From Poronia punctata (taxonomy: Eukaryota; Ascomycota; Sordariomycetes; Xylariales; Xylariaceae): DNA of 64,000 bases. Positions 1 to 12,104 of this stretch are shown piece after piece. The position numbers and the translations under genes are program-made. The first letter of the stretch is position 1. Each line of letters begins with the position of its first letter. Location of the stretch: the NCBI GenBank assembly GCA_022579005.1, contig MU401657.1, forward strand, positions 1 through 64,000. Reading direction: 5' to 3'. The notes beneath the pieces were generated by a model that was given only the letters and a program-made list of their open reading frames with translations, was not told the DNA's origin and ran no database searches.

Positions 1-3000
1 AAAATAGCTTTAATTTACTTTTTATTTTTACTTTTTTTTTATAAAGTAAAGTTTTTATTTAGTAAAAAAAGCAAAAATAAAATAGTTTTTTTAAAATCTA
101 AGCAATTAAAAGCAAAAACGTTATTATTAATATAGTTAACAAACTAATAAAGTTTTATTATATATAAGTAAAACTATATTAACGCGTAAATAAATTTTTA
201 ATAATATAAACTAAACTAACTATAAAGTAAGTATAAATTAAAATATACTTTTAGTAAAAATAAAAAACTTATAACTTTTTATTACTTTAATAATTATTTA
301 CTACTTTTATAAAAAACTAAAAAAAACAAAATAATAATTATTATATTATAATACTTTTTAATAATATAATTTAAGTATATAATAGTACTAAAAACGTATT
401 TAAATATAAAAAAAAGCAGATTTTTAATTATTATTAAAGCTATATAATAAAAGTATTATTTTTACCTTTAGTTTACTTTTTAAAAAATTTAACGCTTTAA
501 AAATTAATAATTTTTTAAGCATAAAAATATTTAAGTTTGTTTATTTTAACTTTAAAACGTACTTAAATATTAAGCTATTTTTATTTTAAATAGTATATAA
601 AATTAAAAGCAAAACTATTTAGCTTTATAAAAAATTATAACTAGTAGTTTAAAGCTATAATAACTATAAAAAAAAATAATTTTATATTAAGCTTTAACTA
701 TTTAATAAATAAGTTAATAAGTTATATTTATACTTATATTGTTTTTAATTTAAAACTATAACGCTTATAGTAAGCTAAAAAACATTATATAAGCATATAT
801 ATAGTTAAAAAATACTTTTTTTTATATTATATATATACGTTTACTTATTAAACTTAAAAAAAAGTACTTTAAAAGTACTATTTTTTAGTTACTTTGCTTT
901 TTTTATAATTTAGCTAAATTTAATTTATACTAGTTTTAAACTTATTATAAACATTATTAAAATTAACTTAAAATAATAATATTAACTTATAACCTTTACT
1001 TACTATTTATAAAAAGCAAACATAATAAATTTAGCATTATTATAATATAAATAAATAATACTTTATTATTTGCTATACTAGCGTTTTTAGCTAAAAAAAA
1101 GCAAACTTTTTAAAGCTAAATTTAAAGCAAAACTAAAGCAATTTTTTAATAAAAAACAAGCTATTAAGTTTAATAGTACAAAAGTTACTTTTTAAAATAA
1201 AAAAGTAATTTTTATATAAAAAAGTTAAGTAAAAAATCTAATTAAAATTAACCTTGTTTTAATTAATACTTTTTAGCAATATATTAGCTAAAGGGCACAT
1301 AGTGTATATATTAGCAGTATATATTAACTTAAAGCTATATTTAACTTATTAATAGCTATACAAGTTATTAAACTTATAAAAAATAATATTTAAGCGTTAA
1401 ATAAGCAAATTAACTAGCAAATTAAAAATAAGCACTATAAATTAATATATATACTTTTAAACTTAATAAAAGTATAGCTATTTATTTTTATAAATAGATT
1501 ATTTACTAATAACACTAACCTAAGCTTTTAAATTAGTTTTATTATTATTTTTACTATTAAATTAATTTTAAATTATAAGTAAAATAAATATAAAATTATT
1601 AGCAATATTATATATTAAAACTTAAATAAATATAAGCGCATTACTTAATTTATTTTTACTAGTAAACTATATAGTATAGTTAATAAAGTTAATAGCGCTA
1701 TTACTTTATATACTATTTTATACTTAATTTTTAAAGTATTTAAATTACCTTTAATTTTTTTAGTACTTTATACTAATTTTAAGTTGCTTTACTAATATTT
1801 TATAAAACTTAAAAGTACGCAAAAAAAACGCTTTATAATTAACATAATATTGCTATAAAAATCTTATAAAAAAAAAAATTATAAAAGTACGTTAAATTAA
1901 TAAAAAAAATAGCCTTGTAAATTTGTTTATAAAAAAAACTTTTAACTAAGCACTTAAATCTTTTATTATAATAAATTAAATATAAATAAGAATTAAAGCA
2001 ACAATAAATTGCCTATAAATTAAAAACAAAAGCACAAAAAAATAAAAATATAGTTAAAAAAAATAGCAAATATTAAAATCCTTTTTAATACTTTTAACTT
2101 TATTAACTACATTAAAACTATTAAAACGTAAATATTTTATAAATATAAATATTTAGTTTTTTATATATTTATTATAAATTGCATTAAACTGACTTTATTA
2201 AAAAAGTATATATGCAGTATACGTACATAGTACATAACTAGTATATAAAAAGTGCGCGTTTTTTACGTATTAAATATATAAAGTATATATATCCCTTTTA
2301 TATTACTAATAAGTCTTAATTAATTATAAACTTTTATAGCTATATAAAACTTGCTAAAAAAAGTCTTTATAACTTCCTTTTCCTTTTAACTAATTAAGTT
2401 AACATAGTACTATAAATAGTAACGTGTTATAATTATATTAACCTTTAGCCGGACTAATATAACTTATTATAAATTTTATTATAAATAACTTTTTAAGTTT
2501 ATAACGTATATACTATATTTAATAATAAGCTAAAAAATGCCTTTTTTATATACTATATAAAAATAATTATAGTTTTATTAAACTTATATATAAAGTTTAT
2601 AAATAAAATAAATAGCTTATATAATATAGTATTATTACTTATAATTTATATTATGCTTTTAAGTAAATTAATTTACTTAAAAACGTTTTAATAGTATAAA
2701 AAGTTTACTAATACTTTAAAGTTATTATTTATTTTTATTATAATATAAGTTGCTTATAGCTAATATAGTACTAGCGCTTATTATAGCTAGTACTAAATTT
2801 TTTAAAGCTTTAAAAAAACTATTTAATTAGTATAAACTAAGCATAACTATAATAAAATAATAACTTTATTTTTTACTTTATATAATTTAAAATATAATAA
2901 GTTAGCTTAAAAAAAAGCGTTTAAAAATATTGCTTTAATAGCTGCTTTTTATAGTATTGCTATATAACTAATACTTTAGTTTTTATAAAAATTTAAAATA

Positions 3001-4336
3001 CTATTTAATAGCTATATTTTAGTTAACGTGCTAGTAAGCTTTTAAAAGTATTAAAGTATTATAAATTTAATACTAGTACTATTTTTAAAGCTAATATTTA
3101 ATACTAAAGTGCTTTTAGCTAAAAATAAATAGCAAGTATTTTATATACTTTTTTTACTTTTTAAATAAGATTTTAAAGCTAGTTTAGTTTAGATTTAAGT
3201 TTAGTATAGCAGTGCTATAATAGTTATTATATTAGCTATATATTAACTTTAGCTTTAAGCTATATTATTGCTTATAATATTTTAGCTTTAAATAAGTAAT
3301 AAAGCTTTTATAATATACTTTTAACTATAAAAGTTAAAGTTAATAAGTATAGTTTAGTTAAATATAGCTTTTTTAACTTATTAAGCTTAATTATATACTT
3401 AAGCAATTTTTTTAACTACTTTTTTAAAGCTATATTTAAAGTTATTTACTTTATATATAGTAGCTTTTTTATAATAAGCAAGTTTATTAATATATAAGTT
3501 AAAGCTATTTGCTACTTTGTTAAAATGTTTAATATTTATTATAATATTACTTACTATGCTTTAAAGCTTTTTATATTTTTTATTAATAAAGTTTTTATAA
3601 ATATATTTTTTTTTAAGCAAAGTTAAAAGTATAAATTAAAATATTTAATAAATATTTAATATTATTTTAAATTATAATTATATTTATATACTATTTTTAT
3701 AACTTTACTTGCTTTTTTATAATAAGTTTTTATTACTTATTTGCTACTTTATAAATAAAATTAAAATATTAATTAAGCTTTACTTTTATTTTTTTAAAAT
3801 TAAAAGCAATTTAAATATTTTTTATATGTTTTTTTAACAATAAAACGTTAAGCTAGCAGCTAAAAATTATATTAGTGCTATTAACTTTAAAGGCAACCTT
3901 ATTATTATTAGCATTATTAGTACTTTTACTACTGCTGCTACTTATATAGTTTATATTAGCTATATTATAAACATAATTAATACTATTAAATTAATAAAAA
4001 ATAAAATTTTTTTAATAATTTTAAAAATTTTAAAAATAACTATTTACTTACTATAAAGCTACGCAAATATATATTTATACTTTTAGTTTTATAGTGCTAA
4101 TATAGTTTAATATATTAATTAAAGTATATAAACTTATATTAACTAGTATAAAAAACCTTATTAATATATTATATATAAAGTAAAACAAAAAAAAAGTATT
4201 TAAAAGTTTAAAATATATAAAATATAAGTAAATACTATACTTAGTACCTATTTTTAATTGTTTTATATTGTCCTTTGTATATCGGTACCTTTATTTTATA
4301 TAGTCTACTTATTTTTGCAACTAGCGGATCTACACA
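1..4336. mobile_element. RIP-mutated AT-rich block, truncated by the window edge
   Basis: This stretch is almost pure A/T with stops in every frame, and no open reading frame of useful length survives. Most remaining C residues follow a G or an A, and TC or GA dinucleotides are very rare, the same signature as in the two complete LTR elements further on. Composition returns to normal gradually between about 4240 and 4340, as it does across the outer LTRs of the other two elements. I infer a repeat-induced-point-mutated transposon whose left end lies outside the window. No LTR or target duplication can be shown because the partner end is missing, and the family is not recognisable. Confidence 0.75.
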
Positions 4337-5075
4337 AGGAGGTTTAACAAAAGAGCTACTAGAATATCTAGCCCAGGCCTTTTAGTAGATATTTGCGTAC
4401 TGCAATAAAATTGAAGATTTCCAAAGATCACTCCAACTTTACACCAGAAGAGGTCCAGCCAGAGTGGACGCATTAACTGGGTTTTAAGGGCTTTGCGTTG
4501 ATTAAGACTTTATGAAGGTATTCTGAAAAGCATGACTTGGTGTATTGTGTGTACGATAGATGGCTAGGTATCTAGGTCTAAAAGTGACGCGAAATGATGG
4601 CTACATATACAGAGACAGAAAACAAGCTAGTCCCTTTTAGTCCTGCAGCTACCCTGTAACGTAAGGCGTAATGAGCATGCATGCTAATTACGTCGCAGTA
4701 CGCGCGGGCAATCGCTCTCCTCAGTATGGTCATTTGCATCCAAGCACGTCTAAATAATTACCTATATGATACCTTGATTGCGCTTCCGACTTGATCGATT
4801 CATTGAAAACGAGGGATACCAACCCTTCCACATGTCACTCACCACCCCCCCCCCCCCCCCCCCACCCACTAGCAACAGCTTAGGTAACGGGCCTCGCCTA
4901 AGCAGAGGTTGTACTCGTATTAGGTTAGGTAAAACGAGCAGGCAGATACAGGAAACATCTCACATCACGAATACTCGTACAGGAAAATCCGCAAAAAAAA
5001 CTTGTATGGCGACGTTGCGCCCATTAATGATTACAGCCACGGAAAAACAAACAAACAAACGGACCCCAATCCATC
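4337..5075. other. Intergenic region with a poly-C tract
   Basis: No gene is supported here. It holds a run of 19 C at 4845-4863 and two copies of the 8-mer TACTCGTA (4912 and 4972). A reading frame running rightward from 4778 is an artefact: its proline run comes from the poly-C tract. The right part is probably the 3' flank of the leftward gene that ends at 5076. Confidence 0.6.
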
Positions 5076-5470
5076 TCAGTCCTTCCTTGCCTCAGGAACC
5101 CCTTTCTTAGGCAAATTCTTCGACCCAGCCTCATCCTCATAATCCCCACCATGTTTCTCATATTCCTTTGCCAGCTTATTCCCCTGTATTTTCCCCCCCC
5201 TTCTCTATCAGTCAACCACTTACACACAAAAAGAAAAAAAAAAAAAAAGGGTAAGTAAGTAAATAAATTAATTAATTAATAAATACCTTCCAAGCAGCCC
5301 ATTGACCTTTCCCTCTACCTGATTTATTCGGTTCTTGCTTAATCTCTAGAAGAAATGGATTAGTTAAAAATTTCGAAAAAAGGAATTAGGTTAGGTTAGG
5401 TTAAGATTTCACCTTCTTTGAGCTCTTCTCGTAGTTCGGGGTCTGTGGGCTTTCCTTTAGATGAAGGCAT
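5076..5470 (-). CDS. Small conserved fungal protein, 74 aa, three exons
   Basis: Exons 5470-5413, 5345-5287 and 5183-5076 join in phase to 225 nt (74 aa plus TGA). The protein starts MPSSKGKPTDPELREELK, continues EIKQEPNKSGRGKGQWAAWK and ends with KLAKEYEKHGGDYEDEAG and SKNLPKKGVPEARKD. I know this pattern from small hypothetical proteins found across Pezizomycotina (KPTDPxLREE, PNKxGxGKGxWxAWK, KLAKEYE, GSKN). It is hydrophilic and highly charged, with no signal peptide, membrane segment or named domain, so the function is unknown. Intron 1 (67 nt) has a weak donor (GTGAAA); intron 2 (103 nt) has donor GTATTT and contains an A/T-rich and a poly-pyrimidine stretch. That the family motif runs unbroken across both junctions is the main support for the model. 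Each exon is too short to be found as an ORF. Confidence 0.85.
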
Positions 5471-6113
5471 TTTTTAAAAAAAATCGTTTCGAGAGATTCT
5501 ATCCAGATAATTACCTAGGTAGATACTGATGAATTATATTCTTCTTATTTTACTTGAATTCTAGATAAGTAAGTTTAAGTTTGGGTAAGTAGGAAATGCT
5601 AGCGTGAGGTACGAGTACAGGTAATGCCCCTAGATGGTTGAAAAAAGAAAAAGAGTCTATGACGAAATATCATTTCCGAGGAACTTTAGATATAATTACC
5701 TAGTCCAAGACAAAGTCGGGTCGGGATAATACCTATACATACATCGACTTCCTGCTGAAAATAGGTACGCCGCATTACATCATTATTAGGTAGGTATTCG
5801 GGCTTTGTCACCTATGTTCCAGTAATCTACTATCAACACGTAAGGGGGTAAACAAAGATGCTAGAATAAACAGGCTTCGAAAATTGGGTGACCATGAGAA
5901 GGGCCCTTCGAATTGGCTGCCATGACCCATGACCGAGGCCTTTGCAAAAGGGGCAAAACGGAAGTAAAATGTAAATCTATGATAGGAAACATACTCAGTA
6001 TTCTCAAGCGTTTATTAAAAGTCAAGCGTTTTGGAATACTAAAGCGTCTTAATCCCTCTCCGAAAAAAAACTTATCATAACCCTATGGCGACCAATTTAA
6101 CTACCTAAGGTAC
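5471..6113. other. Intergenic region between two leftward genes
   Basis: This is the upstream flank of the 74-aa gene and the 3' flank of the VWA-Hint gene. One TACGAGTA word lies at 5610. A short TTAGG-type pentamer repeat (three units and a partial) sits just beyond, at about 5386-5402, inside intron 1 of the small gene. No other gene is seen. Confidence 0.6.
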
Positions 6114-8701
6114 CTATGTATGTAGTAAGTTGACTATTTCCCGACAACCCAATGAAGAGTTTGGTGGCCGCTCGGACTCCTTCGCCATACCTCCACTAAG
6201 CACATCCGCGTAGTATTCGTAATCATACTCGGTAAATTCTTTTGGAAGGAAGCCGCAGACTTTGCCCGTTTCGGCGTCCCTCTTGACGCCAACGGAGAGA
6301 TGCACGCCCTTCCTGTCTGCTACCAGCTTCTTGAGCTCCTTGACAACAGCATCATAGTTGCCCAAGAACTTATGCGCTCGCACATCGTCCCCTGCGAGGA
6401 TACCGTGTCCCAGAGTGACGCCCCAGACGCCTCCGATCTCTATCGCGTGGGCATCCGGGTCCGAGCTGGGCTCAAGGAGCACCGAGTAGACATCCCCGGT
6501 AAGATCCAGCCGACGTTTGTCCTTTGCAAGATCAATAGGGAAAGCCCATGTGCCAGCAGTCGGGCCCTCCTTCTCCGGCATTCGAACGGGATGCCAATGC
6601 GTCGCGATGGCCCGACCGACACGGCACATGGGCATGCCGATGACGGCCGTCCTCAAGACTGCCCGCACACGACGAGGTCCGACGGGCGTCCGGACCGCGG
6701 TCCCGCTTGACAGATTACCAATGGATACTTCTTCGCCGGAAGCTAGCCGGACAGGGCTCGATTCGTCGAAACAGGCCCCGTTGACGTCGTTGAATCTACT
6801 CATGTGCGGCACCACCACAGACCTGCCGGGCCTAGCGCGAGAAGGGGTTGGGGCTGGAAGTCCGTCGAAGGCGTCGTCGAGGGTGTCTCGACATCGCAGG
6901 AAGAATTTGTTCTTGTTATACATCTGAGGGCCTGGATCCTTGAACGAATTACGGCTAGAAGTTTCAAAATGTCAGTTTCAGTTTTATCGACGTTCCCTAG
7001 TGAGTCAGTGTATTGGGGCCAACGTACAGTTGCATCGAGTGTGCGTTCCATAGACTTAGGAAGTAGTCGACGCCCCATTTCCTAAAGTACTCCTCGCTGG
7101 ACAGGGCCGTAGTGATCTGGCCATTCAGGTCCTTCAACAATGCCCTATTCCCCCGGTCTCTATGTTCACGGGCGGGGATCCTGCGAATAAGCGTATCTAG
7201 TTTCTTCCGGAGATAAACGAGACCTTTAGTGCTCTCAACGCGATATTGCGAGTTGTCGTCCAGTTCTAGGAACGATGAGAGAAGTTGGCAGATCTGAGAA
7301 CGACTTCGGTGATATGCTATGACGCTTTTTGCCAGATGCGAGCCAGAAGATATATCCTGCTGAGCAGAGGTCTCGAGCGGCACATGGATGGCCCCGGGGC
7401 CTACCTGCGTATGTGTGAGGATAGCACTGATAGTGCCATTCTCATTGCCGGCCCCCTTGCCTGTGCACTCGAGGTAGATGTCCCGCGACTGTCCATATTG
7501 CAGGTTACCGAGATTTAGTTTGAGCATCTCGGCCCGTTCTTCACCGTCGAGAGACTTGCCCGACGTCGTCTTCAGCTTCATGCCGGGTGGTGCCGATATG
7601 CTCAGTGAGCAGTCTATTGCATAAGTGGTCTGAAGATGGGCGACTGCATGAACGAAGACGGTCCCCTGGTAAAGGTTAGTAGATACAATACGAACAGGTC
7701 ATGGATGGTGCATTGGTGCCTTACGATCATGCCAGCATCTGGGATAAAAGCGTAGTTTCCATTCCCAGCTTCCGCGATGGACTTGAGCAAGTCCGACTGG
7801 ATTCCGTATCCAAAACCAAACGTGTTGATCGTAAGTGGTTTGGGATCCTTCCGGTTCCGGATTTTCTTAACATAGCCCTGTGCAACTTGTTGTGTAGGCT
7901 GGCCATCAGTCAGAACCATCAACGCCTGGACGCGATCTCCCGAGTCTTCAGATTCCAGTTGACGAATGCCCTCTTTTACACCCGCCCAAAGATGTGTGGG
8001 GCCGTCGGGATACATATTTGAGATTCTTATATCAGCTTCCCGCTTCGCCGTGTCCGACATGGGCACCAGAGGCTGCACAACCTGTTTCCGACAATGTAAG
8101 CTTTGTTGACTATTGGGGTTATAAGACTGAGCTTACCTCGGCATCGAAGCTGAATGTCACGATTCCCAGCCTGTCATTCTCATTCAGAGTTGCCATTATC
8201 GTTCGAGCTGCGTGCTTCGTGAGATCCAAAGCTACGAATTCTCATCGTCAGTGAATTGTACACTCAGTACCCCATACCACTCGCTCTGTCGAAATTCGAC
8301 ACGACTGCTCGCTATTGGAATAGTATGTACTGGGCTCCCAACTTACCTGTTAAACCATAATCCTCGCCACAATCTTTCCCTTGTTTTTCGTTCGGGGGCG
8401 CGAGGGCTGCAGCCGCCATGGAACCCGAGACATCGATAACAAGTACGATATCGCAAGGGACATGGTCCATCGACGGATCCGACGGCTCGACAGGTGGCCG
8501 TACACTCAATAAGACACCCTTTCCATTTTCCACGGGATGAATAGTCAGCGAAACATCGTCATTATCAAACGTCAACGAGGAGACCGATGAGGTGGGTGTA
8601 TTGTCCCCACTATCTCCGTCGGAAGTCGGCCCGTTCGTGTCGTGTGCCCACATGTCCTCCTCGGCAGGTCCAGAAATCGGAGGTAGGTCTTGAACACGCA
8701 T
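6114..8701 (-). CDS. VWA-Hint domain protein (von Willebrand factor A plus hedgehog/intein fold), 761 aa, five exons
   Basis: Exons 8701-8347, 8231-8137, 8081-7725, 7665-7028 and 6954-6114 total 2286 nt. All four introns (115, 55, 59, 73 nt) have GT...AG ends, and the last has a clear CTGAC branch point. The VWA domain covers about residues 82-270 with an intact metal site: D90-V-S-G-S94, T179 and T208-D-G. A linker region of the VWA-interacting type follows, and LRNSFKDPGPQ crosses the last junction. The C-terminal Hint domain begins at C543 (motif GACF). It keeps a T600-H-W-H603 block like the TxxH of inteins and ends in LGHG plus DDVRAHKFLG. The terminal Asn used in intein splicing is absent, so hedgehog-like cleavage is conceivable but splicing is not. 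The architecture is known in fungi; its role is unknown. The true start is the ATG at 8701; a TTG codon lies in frame just upstream. Confidence 0.9.
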
Positions 8702-11700
8702 CTTCAAGGTCGTGTGTGTGTAGAGGTTCGATGATTGTCTGGGAGTAGGAAGAATATGCTAACTTGAGATTTGCAAAAATGGGGCTCTGGTAAAGGGGAG
8801 AGAGGGACGACTTTTATAAGCAGTGCCCAGTGGATGCGACACAGGTTGCGTTCTTTCTGACTCCCGTAGAAAATAAGGATGACGTGGATATATATATATA
8901 AATATATATATAAACATATATATAGGTCGCCAGATATGTGATTTCGACTTTGGTTCACAATTGGTGGTTGTTGAACTGATCACTGGTACTTAGGTGTAAC
9001 TGTTGTCACTGGAATTCCCATAGATGGAAGCACAATATCCAGAAATGGGTAAGTGACGTTTTCTGCGATTTATACACGCATGTCTGTGTTCATAATCCAG
9101 CAGTCTACTGTTGCGAGGCAGAAAAAGACGGCGATGACTCCTACTAGAGTTGAGGTAACTCGACCCCTCGAACCATCGAGATTTATTTTGGCCCAGCATA
9201 TTGAAGAGGAGTATATGCAGATCGCCTTCTAGGCTTTCTGGTGGGACAATCAATAGCCTTCTCAAGAAGGTTTGACCCTTTCAAGCGTCGCCACTTGAGC
9301 TGTTGCCCGCCAGGATCGGTAGAACTCACCCGACACGGCCGCTTGCCCGGGGGGCCGGGGGGCCGGGGGGCCGAGGCTGATACCGGGCTGAACGTGTACC
9401 AGTAGATAGGCGGATGAAGTCTACTAAACGCGGATGATCAACGCGATGAGCCCTGATGGCTATTGGTGGTAACCGATTCCTACTGCCTACTTCAAGTACC
9501 TTGTGTGCCGGCTGCCGTTTCCATAACACGTGGAGGGGACAAAAGGGAGTACTACTCGTAGTCTAGCAATGGCAGTGACTACTTATGGGACTGGAGATGG
9601 TCAAATGACAGGGGGGATTTAGTACCTGCAGGAGAATAGCAACAGGGTTCTTATGGAGTGAATGGGCTATGTGTTACAGTTCCCCAGTTTAACGCCACAA
9701 CTGAGGCAGACTGGATTAGGTATCCCTAAAAACTGCATGCCAAGCTTTGTCTACCCCAGCGTTGATTGGGTACCTACTCGGACTTGCAGTCTACTTGTAA
9801 CATTGTGCACTTGACATAGCCTCTTATTATTCGGCTTGGTTTTGCCATCGTGCGCTGTTGTTGTCGGTTACCTCTATTATCTGCACATTGTGGTGTATAA
9901 ACGATGTCGGGGTAGTTTTGGCATATTTTACTATAAATTGCCAGTATTAAGAATGCCTTGGCATTTACAAGGCCAAGGATCAACCCCCTTCGTGAATAAC
10001 AGGTGCGACGACACTAGCAACATACCACCAAGCTTTGACTATGCGGCGCTAACCTTTTCTTCATGTTCGTCTACAGGTAATGAGTTGGCAAAGTGATTGG
10101 CCGGTGTGAACAAACTTCATATCACATCCAAGGCATTTCAAGTCAAGTCTTGTCATCTCCAACCTAGCCGAGAATCAACCTAGTGTGGCTATAAAAGCCT
10201 GTTGTTTGCATCTGTGACTGTGACAAGCTCCAACCTAGACTACGGACTACTGTACCTACTACCTAGTCACATACATAATACCTATCTCAATCACCACGGA
10301 TCCTTGGCTATAGAACTACTTTAGCTACATATATTAGGTACTTGGGCAGCGAAGGAGGGTAGGTAACCCGCAGAGTGGTATTGGCACGTGAACAGAGGAA
10401 CGGTTCCATTCCAAGTCGCTAGACTGCATACCTCTAGGTAGGGCTGATTGTTTAGTTGAAAAATCAAAGCACACCCCTCATTGCAAAGATAGCTTGACTT
10501 TACACTGTGACTATATGCCTAGCCTACCAGGTATGTACACAGAAAGTGACTCTCTGCATGTACACGTACGTGTAGGTATGTGAATAAACTCCGAAACCTT
10601 CTCGGCTATGTTATAAAGATAGATACAACAATACTAGGACTTGAACCTCCAAGCCCCGGGATACGGTAGATCGGGTAGCATCGCCTGTGTGATCTACAGT
10701 ATTTCAAAACAGGCAGGCAGCAGTACACCGGCGGTTTTCCGATATGCCAGTGCTTATAGAGGTACTCATGTCTAATATGATCCTTACACTTGGTTATCAA
10801 CATCTACGAACCCCTCATCCCCTCCCGTGTTAGCGACCATACCCTCTCTCTTTTCTAGCGCCTTCGACTTCACCCAGCCGCTCCAAGCTACATATTCTCA
10901 TTCCAATGTAGCGATTGGTAGATACCTCTAGGCTGCTTACAAGCGCATGGACTGTAGACCAATGCACACCGGGAACTTGGTAAGTTCAGATATGCGCCAG
11001 TACGAGTAGGGGTTAGGATAATGTCGCGGGCCACATCTAGACTTGCCCAGAGCTACCCAGATATCTAGTCATCATTACTTCTGTTTGTAGCTTGACGACA
11101 TCTCATATACACCGTGATTCTGCACCGATATACGTGTACACAGTCGGTCCATAGTTGCGTACTATGAAAACGGTGTTATGTGTTGTGGTAGGGACTGATA
11201 CACACTGGATGAAATAGAAGACAATAGAATTATGAAGCACGTTCCGTGACCAGGACATAGAAGGTTCAGTAGCTAAGTTGCCGTCATATGATGCGTCTAT
11301 TCGCTCCAAGAAGTGCCCCTCGCCAGGCGAAGCAGCATCGCTACAAGCCCGGTCGGAGTTATAAGTGAGTCACGATGAATAAACATAGAACGCCTATCTC
11401 CTACAGCAAGATATGTCCCTGGAACATTCTCTATATATCCGGGATAATGCAGCATTAGTCTAGGAGAAACTTACAATCCATTGCAAGACAATCACCGTGC
11501 GACCAAGATATTCAAAATTGTCAAGTAGAATAGAACATTTATTCCATTTTCCAAATTAACAGTACAAAGTTATTGAATACACCACCCATTCAAACTCGCT
11601 GATCCCGATTCCTTCTGGTTCCCTTTTTCCTGACCTCCCAGGATCCCCCCCAAAAAGCAAAAACTGTAAACCCCGTTCCAGAATCCAATCGGATGAGCGG

Positions 11701-11993
11701 GGTATCAATCCAAGTTCATAAAAGTCATTCCGTTCCTAACACCGTCCATGGCCCCCAATAAAAAAACGCCTTGGGAGAAATGCGAGATTGGGTGGTGTAT
11801 TTGCCGCGCAATTTTGTAGTTTGCCGCGACATTGATGATTGATGGTACTCGATATGTCGCTTGTTGGGAATGGGATGTGTAAAAACAAAGACTTGTAGTC
11901 CAGTCAGCCAGTTGATCATGTCGGATCATTGTTGTTTGACCTACAAATCAATTCCTTTGCCTTTTCCCGCGACGACTTTGAGTGACCGACCAT
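8702..11993. other. Gene-poor region, 3.3 kb
   Basis: No gene can be supported. There is a (TA)n-like stretch at about 8888-8925, upstream of the VWA-Hint gene. Three exact copies of GGGGGGCC lie at 9349-9372, and TACTCGTA/TACGAGTA words at 9553 and 11001. The right end, below 11994, is presumably the 3' untranslated region of the small cysteine-rich gene. The many short frames here have random-looking composition. Confidence 0.5.
9349..9372. repeat. Short tandem repeat, 3 x GGGGGGCC
   Basis: Three exact consecutive copies of the 8-mer GGGGGGCC, an isolated GC-rich island in otherwise average sequence. It is G-quadruplex-capable on the + strand. Confidence 0.95.
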
Positions 11994-12104
11994 CTAGGTG
12001 CACTTGTCGCATTCGTTATGCTTGCACCAGGCGCATCTGGTGTTGATGACGAATACGCCTCCGCATTGGCAGCAGTGCGAGGGATAGACGTTTGTTTCGT
12101 ACAT
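11994..12104 (-). CDS. Cysteine-rich zinc-ribbon-like microprotein, 36 aa
   Basis: Reading leftward from the ATG at 12104, a single exon encodes MYETNVYPSH followed by CCQCGG, RCAWCKHNECDKC and a final T before TAG. Seven cysteines fall in CCxC, CxxC and CxxxxCxxC spacing, as expected for one small zinc-binding knuckle. Similar tiny fungal proteins start with CCQCxxG and end in a CxxCxHxxCxxC core; I infer this belongs with them. It is far below the usual gene-calling cut-off. A good TATA element lies about 190 nt upstream (12303-12295), with non-coding leader between, and the flanks contain nothing else. Function is unknown; metal binding is inferred from the spacing alone. The alternative is a chance ORF, which the regular cysteine spacing argues against. 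Confidence 0.7.
   Translation of the reverse strand: MYETNVYPSHCCQCGGVFVINTRCAWCKHNECDKCT

Noticed and set aside
4778..5110. 110-codon rightward frame with a proline run
   Set aside because: The proline run is the poly-C tract; the frame overlaps the last exon of the 74-aa gene on the other strand.
6300..6927. Plus-strand frames across the Hint exon
   Set aside because: Antisense shadows of the VWA-Hint gene with no family resemblance.
10634..10653. tRNA T-arm-like sequence on the minus strand (GGTTCAAGTCC)
   Set aside because: The T stem pairs with a mismatch and no acceptor, D-arm or anticodon arm can be built around it.
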